This document shows positions 13,218 through 19,279 of a stretch of DNA of 19,279 nucleotides, piece by piece. Under the pieces are notes generated by a model. That model saw nothing but the letters and a program-made list of their open reading frames with translations. It was not told the origin of the DNA and searched no databases. The DNA is from Armatimonadota bacterium (GTDB taxonomy: Bacteria > Armatimonadota > Fimbriimonadia > Fimbriimonadales > Fimbriimonadaceae). Every line of letters begins with the position of its first letter. Position 1 is the first letter of the stretch. Location of the stretch: assembly GCA_023428805.1 (NCBI GenBank), contig JAEYWW010000113.1, forward strand, positions 1 to 19,279, written 5' to 3'. The position numbers were made by a program, and so were the translations under genes.

Positions 13218-14846
13218 ATGATCGAAGTGGTGGCGATGCTGGCGACGGCGCAACCCAAGCCCCATGCCTACGTTCTGGAGCACAGCGATCAGTGGACGAG
13301 GAGCGCGTTTGCTTCGAGTCTGCTGGCGGAGCATGGGTTTGAGGTTGAGCCCCTGCCGCTTGAAGATGATCCCTCCCAGCTCAAGCCGGGATTGATTGTC
13401 TTCGCCAGCTTTGCATGCGATATTCCGGGATACGCGAAATACGTCACGGGCGGCAAGTCGAAGCTGATGGACTGGGTGTCGCAGGGCAATGTCCTGCTGC
13501 AGCTCACGCAGAGCGATCAGGTGGAGGCGGCCCCGCCATTCCTTCCGTCCAGCCTCATCGCCAGACGGAATGACCGAGACTTGGGGATGACGCGGGTGTT
13601 TGATTCCGACCACCTGCTCAACAAAGGCGTGCCCCGCACCCTCTCCTTCCACCGGGATCGCACGAGTTGGGAGAGCTTCTATGACCAGCAGGGGTTCCGG
13701 GTGCTGCTGGCGGCGGATGAATCGGGCGCGAATCCGGCCCTGATGGAGGCGGCTGTGGGGAAGGGCCGCGTGCTGCTCAGCTCGATTCCGATGGACAAGA
13801 CCATCGAGCCCAAGGATGGCCTCAACGCGACCGCGCTGGACGCCTATCGGAAGCTCTTCTTCGCCAACTTGACCGGCTATGTGGATGCGGTCCAAAAAGG
13901 GATTGCCCCCACTGCCACTCCAACGCCGAACCAGTCAGAACTGAGGCAGAGAACCGACGGCTCCTGGACGCTCGCGGTTCTTCCCGACACGCAGGTTTAC
14001 GCGGAATCGTTTCCCGGCGTCTTCAATGCTCAGACGGCCTTTCTCCTTCAGCAGAAGGATCGGCTGGGAATCAAATTTGCGGTTCAGCTTGGCGACATCA
14101 CCAATCGCAACACACGCGAGCAATGGCAGGTGGCGAAGGACGCGATGTCCCTGCTCGATGGGAAGCTGAACTATGCGATTGTCGGCGGCAACCACGACTA
14201 CGGCCCGGGCGGCAATGCCGCAACCCGCGAAAGCTACTTCAACGACTATTTCAAAGTCGATGAACAGAGCAGACAATCCACCTTCGGCGGCGTTTTTGAA
14301 GAGGGGAAGATGGACAACACCTACCACCTGTTTGAAGCGGGAGGGAAGAAGTGGATCGTCATCGCCCTGGAATGGGGGCCGCGCAACGAGGCGGTGGAAT
14401 GGGCCGATCGCGTGATGGCGCGGCACAAGGACCGCATCGGAATCCTGATCACCCACGCCTATATGTACTACGACAGCACCCGCTATGACTGGAGGAAATA
14501 CGGCGACAAGCAGGCCTGGAATCCGTATGCCTACGGCACGCCAAAGCCGGTCAACGATGGGGAAGACCTCTGGCAGAAGCTGGTTCGCAGGCACAATTTT
14601 GCATTCACTCTGAACGGGCATGTTCTGGGAGATGGCACGGGCTATCTCGCCAGTCGCAACGACGCAGGCAGGACCACCCACCAGATTCTCCAAAACTATC
14701 AGATGAGGGAGTTGGGCGGTCAAGGCTATCTGCGGCTGTTCGAGTTTTTGCCAGACAGCGAGACCGTGCGGATTCGGACGTATTCGCCCGTTTTTGACCG
14801 CTTCATGGCAGCTCCAGATCAATCGTTCGAGATCAGGTTGGATTGA
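13218..14846 (+). CDS. Metallophosphoesterase with N-terminal GATase-like domain
   Basis: A 542-residue two-domain protein. Residues about 15-225 look like a class I glutamine-amidotransferase-like (ThuA-type) fold, with VFASF, KLMDWVSQGNVLLQL and VGKGRVLLSSIPMD but no clear catalytic Cys-His-Glu. Residues about 250-510 are a calcineurin-like metallophosphoesterase: LPDTQVY (257-261), QLGDITN (290-296), GGNHDYG (323-329), ITHAYMY (411-417) and LNGHVLGDG (465-473). The first metal motif is D-T-Q instead of the common D-x-H, as in some secreted relatives. The N-terminus (MIEVVAMLATAQP) is hydrophobic but short and uncharged, so export is possible but unproven. Substrate unknown. It is probably transcribed alone, between the pruA terminator and the peroxiredoxin gene 42 bases on. 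Confidence 0.82.
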   Translation: MIEVVAMLATAQPKPHAYVLEHSDQWTRSAFASSLLAEHGFEVEPLPLEDDPSQLKPGLIVFASFACDIPGYAKYVTGGKSKLMDWVSQGNVLLQLTQSDQVEAAPPFLPSSLIARRNDRDLGMTRVFDSDHLLNKGVPRTLSFHRDRTSWESFYDQQGFRVLLAADESGANPALMEAAVGKGRVLLSSIPMDKTIEPKDGLNATALDAYRKLFFANLTGYVDAVQKGIAPTATPTPNQSELRQRTDGSWTLAVLPDTQVYAESFPGVFNAQTAFLLQQKDRLGIKFAVQLGDITNRNTREQWQVAKDAMSLLDGKLNYAIVGGNHDYGPGGNAATRESYFNDYFKVDEQSRQSTFGGVFEEGKMDNTYHLFEAGGKKWIVIALEWGPRNEAVEWADRVMARHKDRIGILITHAYMYYDSTRYDWRKYGDKQAWNPYAYGTPKPVNDGEDLWQKLVRRHNFAFTLNGHVLGDGTGYLASRNDAGRTTHQILQNYQMRELGGQGYLRLFEFLPDSETVRIRTYSPVFDRFMAAPDQSFEIRLD

Positions 14847-14888
14847 TGCCCATGCGAGGTTGATTGTTGCCGTCAGAATGAGATTGAT

Positions 14889-15365
14889 ATGGCTCTTTCT
14901 GTCGGCACTTTGGCTCCGGATTTCACACTCAAAACCATGACCTCCGAGGGGTTGACGGATGTGCATTTGGGCAGCTTCCGAGGCTCAAAGAATGTCGTGC
15001 TTCTCTTTGTGCCTGCCGCCTTCACGGGTGTCTGCACAACTGAGCTGTGCGATATGACGGGCTCAATCAACTCCTACACTGACCTCGATGCGGAAGTGAT
15101 TGCGATCAGCGCAGACACGCCCTTCGCACAGGCAGCTTGGGCCAAGCAGGAAGGGATCGGGCTGACGCTCGTGAGCGATTACCAAAAAGACACGATCAAG
15201 GCGTACGACATCGTTTTGGATGACTTGGCTGGTCTCGGCATGGGATCGAAGCGCGCCGCCTTCGTCATCGACAAGGAGGGTGTGATTCGTTACTCAGAGG
15301 AGACTCCAACTCCCAAGGACCTTCCCAATTTTGAAGCAGTGAAGAAAATTCTTACTGATCTTTGA
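14889..15365 (+). CDS. Peroxiredoxin (AhpE/BCP-like)
   Basis: Thiol peroxidase that reduces hydrogen peroxide and organic or lipid peroxides. The 158-residue product shows the start APDFTLKTM, then the PxxxTxxC motif as VPAAFTGVCTTELC, with peroxidatic Cys49 and a second Cys54 five residues later. That spacing is that of PrxQ/BCP enzymes forming an intra-helix disulphide, while the surrounding FTGVCTTEL resembles AhpE. AFVIDKEGVIRY and the C-terminal helix complete the redoxin fold. No signal peptide, so cytoplasmic. No good Shine-Dalgarno sequence precedes the ATG. Its electron donor cannot be told from here. Confidence 0.92.
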   Translation: MALSVGTLAPDFTLKTMTSEGLTDVHLGSFRGSKNVVLLFVPAAFTGVCTTELCDMTGSINSYTDLDAEVIAISADTPFAQAAWAKQEGIGLTLVSDYQKDTIKAYDIVLDDLAGLGMGSKRAAFVIDKEGVIRYSEETPTPKDLPNFEAVKKILTDL

Positions 15366-15450
15366 CGCTGCTCCGGTGAAACTGTTGCTTGCGGTGCCAG
15401 AAAATCAGCTTTTTGAGTGATTGAAACGCGCATTTTGAATCTGAACCAGC

Positions 15451-15456
15451 TACAAT
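15451..15456 (+). promoter_or_regulatory. Possible -10 box (TACAAT) for the PSD1-DUF1501 operon
   Basis: TACAAT lies 34 bases before the GTG start at 15491, in the 125-base gap after the peroxiredoxin gene. TTGAAA (15421) and TTGAAT (15435) are nearby but at spacings of 24 and 10 bases, outside the usual range, so only the -10 is suggested. The transcript would carry a short leader containing the AGGAG at 15481-15485. Confidence 0.35.
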
Positions 15457-15490
15457 AGGCAGTCCGCTCGCCCGTTGGCAAGGAGACTTT

Positions 15491-18400
15491 GTGACTCGGT
15501 TTAATTTGGCATTCCTGCTTGCGGCTGTTGTGCCCTTTGCGCTCTGGGCGGCTTCGCCCACTTTTCAGGAGAAAGCTCCTGAAAAAGTGAGCTTTGCCAA
15601 AAAAGTCCAACCCCTGCTCAAGGCCAAGTGCATGGGGTGCCACAACCCCCAGAACAAACAGGGCGGCCTCGACCTAAGCACCCCCGAAGCCATTCGCAAA
15701 GGCGGAGTCAATGGCACCTCTTTCAAATCGGGCCACGCCGACGAATCCCTGCTTTTGGTTCGCGTTCTGGGAACCGACGGCAAGCCGAAGATGCCCCTCG
15801 GATTTCCGGCTCTGAGCGACGAGGAAGTGGCGATCATTCGGAACTGGATCGCCCAGGGTGCCTCAACCCAGGAACAGACGATCAGCTTCAAGGGCGATAT
15901 TCTGCCCATCTTCAAAGCCCATTGTTCTGGCTGTCATGGCGATGCGGGTCGTGCGAATCTTCATCTGCTGACCCAGAATGGGTTTGAAAAGGGCGGAATC
16001 AGCGGCCACCTCGTCACCCCCGGCGATCCGCAGAAATCATTGCTTGTGCAGCGCATCAAGGGCGAAGGCGGCAAGCCGCAGATGCCCATGGGCTTTGCGC
16101 CATTGACGGCGACGCAGATCGCAAAGATCGAAACCTGGATCAAGGAAGGCGCGGGCTTCGAGGAAACAGGACATGACACGCATTGGGCATACGTCAAGCC
16201 AGAGCGACCCGACTATCCGACGACTGAAAAGGAAAATTGGGTCAAGAACGGAATTGACAAGTTTATTCTCGCCAAGCTGGAATCTGAAGGTTTGGAGCCC
16301 TCCGCAAGAGCCTCGAAGGAAGCCTTGATCCGACGGGTCAGCCTCGACATCACGGGTCTGCCTCCCACTTTGGCGGAGATAGACGCATTTGTCAATGACC
16401 AGAGTCCCCGCGCTTACGAGAAGGTCGTTGATCGCCTTTTCGCCAGTTCCCACTTCGGCGAACGCATGGCTCGGCCGTGGCTTGACTACGCTCGCTACGC
16501 CGACACCGACGGCTACGAAAAAGATCCAGGCAGGGTCGCGTGGAAGTGGCGCGATTGGGTGATCAACGCCTACAACACCAACATGCCATTCGATGAGTTC
16601 ACCATCGAGCAGATCGGCGGCGACATGATGCCAAACGCGACCCTGGATCAGAAGATCGCCACCGGCTTCAACCGCAATTCGATGCTGAACCTCGAAGGCG
16701 GTGTGGATCAGGCGGAAGCGCGCTTTGAAATGATCATCGACCGGCTCGGCACCACCTCAACGGTGTGGCTTGGCTCAACCGTCGCCTGCGCCCGGTGCCA
16801 CGATCACAAATACGATCCCATTTCGCAGAAGGATTTCTACAAGCTCTACGCGGTCTTCTCGAACACGGACTACACCCCGGTTGGACCGGCCAATGTTTCG
16901 GAGGAGAAGTGGATCGAGCCCTCGATTCCCGCGCCCACCCCCGAGCAGACCAAACGCCAAGCCGAATTGGAGGCCGAACGGAAGGCTCTTGAGGCGCTGG
17001 TCAACCGCCGTGACGCCAAACTTGACGAAGCTGAGAAAGTTTGGTTGTCCCAGTTGCAGAAAGCCTGGCTGCCGATGGTTCCGACCGGGGCATCGGCAGA
17101 TGGCGGGGTCAGCCTGGCTTACGACCTCAATGGAGTGCTGCTTGCTTCGGGCGCGAATCCGGGCAAATCCGTCTACACGGTCACTTTTGACGCAGTTTCG
17201 GGACTGACAGGTTTGCTCCTTGAGGCTCTGCCCAACGACGCATTGCCCAACCGAGGTCCGGGACGAAGTTCAGGAGGGAACTTCCTTTTGAGCAAGCTCC
17301 GCGCCTTTGTGGGATCGCGCGAAGTGAAGCTCGCCCAGGTGTCCGCCAGCTTTAATCAGAAGGATTACAACGTTTCCGGCACTCTCGACGACAATCCAGA
17401 AACGGGGTGGGCTGTCTATCCCGAACACGGAAAATCGCACGACATGGTTGTTCAGTTTGCGGAGCCCCTTCAAGTTCCCGCCGGAGAGAAGCTTGAGCTG
17501 GTTTTCGAGCATCAGTCGATGCACGCCAGCCATTCGCTTGGCTCCTTCCGGGTGTCAGCATCCGCGATGCCATCCCCCATCCAATTCGCGGTTGGTCCCC
17601 AGCTTCGCGGCGCCGCCGCAAAGCCGAATCAAACCGCTGAAGAAGCGGACCAATTGAAAAGTGCCTTCCGGCGGCACTCGATGGCTCTGGCTGTAGATCG
17701 GCAAAAATTGGATGCGGTTCAAGCCCAGCTTTCTCAACTTCAACGCGATATTCCGACCGCAATGGTGATGAAGGAGAACCCTGCAAAGGGGCCGCTCAAG
17801 GCTCATCTCCACACGCGCGGCGAATTTCTGAGTCCGGCGGTAGAGTTGGAAGCGGGTGTTCCCGAGTTTCTTGGCGGGGTCCCAATCAGCAAGCCGGTGA
17901 ACCGGCTGAGCCTCGGCAAATGGCTCGTCCATCGGGACAACCCGCTGACCGCACGAGTTCAAGTCAATCGTTATTGGGAGATGATTTTCGGACATGGAAT
18001 CGTCGAAACCAGCGAGGACTTGGGAACCCAGTCTTCCCCCCCGAGCCACCCCGAACTCCTGGACTGGCTCGCTGTCGAGTTCATGGATAGCGGCTGGGAT
18101 GTCAAGCACGTTCTCAAGCTGATGGTGATGTCCGAAACGTACCGCCAGACCAGCGATGCGACTCCCGAGCTGCTGGAGAAGGACCCGCGCAACTTCCTCT
18201 ATGCTCGCGGGCCCCGGTTCCGCATGGAAGCCGAGATGATCCGCGACACCGCCTATTCAGCCGCTGGTATTCTGTCCGCGAAGGTCGGAGGGCCGAGCGT
18301 GTATCCCCTGCAGCCCGATGGCATTTGGAACAACCCATTTGGGGGCACATGGATGACCAGCAAAGGCGAGGACTTGTATCGCCGTGGCCTCTACACCTAT

Positions 18401-18799
18401 TGGAAGCGCACGTCCGCCTACCCATCCTTCCTGACGCTGGATGCGACAACGCGCGAAAGCTGCACAATCCGTCGGGTACGCACCAACACCCCGCTTCAGG
18501 CATTGGCTTTGATGAATGACGAGGCCATGCTGGTCGCCGCCAAGGCTCTGGCGGAGAAGATGAGCGCGACCGGCAAGTCTGAGCGCGAAAAGATTGTCAC
18601 CGGATTCCGGCTCTGCACCGGCAGGCGACCGAATGATGCCGAGATCGCGCGACTCTCGACGCTCTTGACGCGGCTGCGCGTTCGATACCAGACCGATCAA
18701 GAAGCGGCGAAGAAGCTCTCGGGCGACGCTGACTCCGCCGCTTGGACGGTTGTCGCAAACGTGCTTTTGAACCTTGATGAGACTTTGACGAAGGGCTGA
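15491..18799 (+). CDS. Multihaem PSCyt1-PSCyt1-DUF1549-DUF1553 (PSD1) exported protein
   Basis: A 1102-residue exported protein of the planctomycete-type cytochrome family. An N-terminal signal peptide (TRFNLAFLLAAVVPFALWA, cut near 21-22) is followed by two tandem PSCyt1 domains with CMGCH (47-51) and CSGCH (145-149) haem-binding motifs. Each has a downstream KPKMPLGF/KPQMPMGF whose Met is a likely distal ligand. DUF1549 follows (about 245-460) and contains a third CxxCH, CARCHDHKYDPI (433-444). Then come a Glu/Ala-rich coiled-coil stretch (about 484-530), a beta-rich middle region and DUF1553 (about 800-1080). Start: GTG at 15491 with AGGAG five bases upstream. The protein's function is not established; such genes are often linked to polysaccharide use. 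It is followed by a DUF1501 gene 4 bases downstream. Confidence 0.9.
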   Translation: MTRFNLAFLLAAVVPFALWAASPTFQEKAPEKVSFAKKVQPLLKAKCMGCHNPQNKQGGLDLSTPEAIRKGGVNGTSFKSGHADESLLLVRVLGTDGKPKMPLGFPALSDEEVAIIRNWIAQGASTQEQTISFKGDILPIFKAHCSGCHGDAGRANLHLLTQNGFEKGGISGHLVTPGDPQKSLLVQRIKGEGGKPQMPMGFAPLTATQIAKIETWIKEGAGFEETGHDTHWAYVKPERPDYPTTEKENWVKNGIDKFILAKLESEGLEPSARASKEALIRRVSLDITGLPPTLAEIDAFVNDQSPRAYEKVVDRLFASSHFGERMARPWLDYARYADTDGYEKDPGRVAWKWRDWVINAYNTNMPFDEFTIEQIGGDMMPNATLDQKIATGFNRNSMLNLEGGVDQAEARFEMIIDRLGTTSTVWLGSTVACARCHDHKYDPISQKDFYKLYAVFSNTDYTPVGPANVSEEKWIEPSIPAPTPEQTKRQAELEAERKALEALVNRRDAKLDEAEKVWLSQLQKAWLPMVPTGASADGGVSLAYDLNGVLLASGANPGKSVYTVTFDAVSGLTGLLLEALPNDALPNRGPGRSSGGNFLLSKLRAFVGSREVKLAQVSASFNQKDYNVSGTLDDNPETGWAVYPEHGKSHDMVVQFAEPLQVPAGEKLELVFEHQSMHASHSLGSFRVSASAMPSPIQFAVGPQLRGAAAKPNQTAEEADQLKSAFRRHSMALAVDRQKLDAVQAQLSQLQRDIPTAMVMKENPAKGPLKAHLHTRGEFLSPAVELEAGVPEFLGGVPISKPVNRLSLGKWLVHRDNPLTARVQVNRYWEMIFGHGIVETSEDLGTQSSPPSHPELLDWLAVEFMDSGWDVKHVLKLMVMSETYRQTSDATPELLEKDPRNFLYARGPRFRMEAEMIRDTAYSAAGILSAKVGGPSVYPLQPDGIWNNPFGGTWMTSKGEDLYRRGLYTYWKRTSAYPSFLTLDATTRESCTIRRVRTNTPLQALALMNDEAMLVAAKALAEKMSATGKSEREKIVTGFRLCTGRRPNDAEIARLSTLLTRLRVRYQTDQEAAKKLSGDADSAAWTVVANVLLNLDETLTKG
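15545..15589 (+). promoter_or_regulatory. Pair of hairpins inside the signal-peptide coding region
   Basis: TGGGCG (15545-15550) pairs with CGCCCA (15555-15560). Immediately after, 15562-15571 pairs with 15576-15585 over 10 bp with an AAAG loop, extendable by 3 bp beyond one bulged A. They lie 54-98 bases into the coding sequence, spanning the codons for the signal peptide end and the mature N-terminus. A role in translation or mRNA stability is inferred only. Confidence 0.3.
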
Positions 18800-18803
18800 A
18801 ACG

Positions 18804-19279
18804 ATGTACGACCACGAGATCGAAAAGAAAATCCTGCAATCGGTGACACGGCGGACCTTCTTCAAAGAAGTGGGCTACGGCATGGGCGGTCTGGCTCTCG
18901 CCGGGCTGATGTCAACGGGCGCACGGGCTCAACAGTCTCCGCAGATCAAAGCCGGGCCAATGTCGCCGAAGCAGCCGCACTTTGCGCCGAAGGCGAAGAG
19001 CATCATCTTCCTTTTCATGGCAGGCGCCCCCTCGCAGGTCGATATGTTCGACCCCAAGCCGACCCTGCAGAAGTACGACGGTCAGGCTTGCCCGGAGGAG
19101 TTGATCAAGGGGGAACGGTTCGCATTCATCAAGGGAACACCCAAGCTGCTGGGATCGCCGTTCAAGTTTGAGCAGGTGGGGCAGTCGGGGCAGTGGGTGA
19201 GCGAAATCCTGCCGCACTTCAAGGAGATCGCAGATGATGTCGCCATTGTGCGTTCGATGAAGACCGACCAGTTCAATCA
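18804..19279 (+). CDS. DUF1501 protein, 3'-truncated by the window edge
   Basis: The first 158 residues of a DUF1501 protein (sulfatase-like alkaline-phosphatase-superfamily fold), paired with the PSD1 gene as in planctomycete-like genomes. The N-terminus has a twin-arginine signal: TRRTFFKEVG (Arg16-Arg17) followed by GMGGLALAGLM and a likely cleavage site after ARA, so it should be exported folded by the Tat system. The mature part shows KSIIFLFMAGAPSQVDMFDPKP, the usual DUF1501 opening. AGGG at 18792-18795 lies 8 bases before the ATG, and the previous stop is 4 bases upstream, so it is co-transcribed with the PSD1 gene. The frame runs off the window end without a stop. Function unknown. 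Confidence 0.93.
   Translation, partial: MYDHEIEKKILQSVTRRTFFKEVGYGMGGLALAGLMSTGARAQQSPQIKAGPMSPKQPHFAPKAKSIIFLFMAGAPSQVDMFDPKPTLQKYDGQACPEELIKGERFAFIKGTPKLLGSPFKFEQVGQSGQWVSEILPHFKEIADDVAIVRSMKTDQFN

Noticed and set aside
13935..14966. 343-codon minus-strand open frame opposite the metallophosphoesterase gene
   Set aside because: The plus strand has all calcineurin-like metal motifs; the reverse frame has none and overlaps the peroxiredoxin start.

Overview
The window reads as a moderately GC-rich bacterial chromosome segment with gene-dense housekeeping loci and several poorly characterised envelope or secreted proteins. A partial DUF1501 gene preceded by a PSCyt1/DUF1549/DUF1553 (PSD1) gene points to the Planctomycetota/Verrucomicrobiota/Armatimonadota sphere. 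Together with the pyrH-frr-uppS and queD-hpt-rho arrangement and the GC-rich hairpin repeats, I lean towards Armatimonadota (Fimbriimonadia-like). This is an inference from gene content, not from a phylogeny.

Layout. 1-2019 (+): pyrH (5' truncated), frr and uppS in a tight operon; the cdsA/dxr genes that often follow are absent. 2128-2463 (+): an IsdG/HmoB-type ABM-domain protein, followed by a long near-perfect palindrome. 2578-3507 (+): a HExxH gluzincin-like protein. 3508-3823: no convincing gene. 3824-5706 (-): a coupled operon of a PAS-GAF protein, a TrmH/SpoU methyltransferase and a lone cyclic-nucleotide-binding domain. 5930-8752 (+): a membrane-anchored, possibly beta-propeller protein, an HlyD-like adaptor and a metallopeptidase-like protein whose zinc motif is broken. 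8807-11198 (+): queD, hpt and rho. 11199-11475: hairpin repeats. 11476-13107 (+): a proline-catabolic dehydrogenase (pruA-type). 13218-14846 (+): a metallophosphoesterase with an N-terminal GATase-like domain. 14889-15365 (+): a peroxiredoxin. 15491-19279 (+): the multihaem PSD1 protein and the start of its DUF1501 partner with a Tat-type signal.

How the genes fit together. pyrH, frr and uppS join nucleotide supply, ribosome recycling and cell-wall lipid carrier synthesis. queD and hpt overlap by 19 bases, and rho follows after a C-rich, G-poor leader that could be a target for Rho itself. The PSD1 and DUF1501 genes, 4 bases apart, form the usual exported pair of unknown function.

The most interesting non-coding signal is a shared GGTAAA(T/C)T element lying exactly 6 bases before the ATG of three unrelated genes without Shine-Dalgarno sequences. 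This looks like a -10 promoter element driving leaderless transcripts. The most interesting protein signal is the 8018-8752 gene, which keeps a HHEF core but lacks the other histidines expected of its zinc site. I see no tRNA or rRNA genes, CRISPR array, transposase or phage genes.
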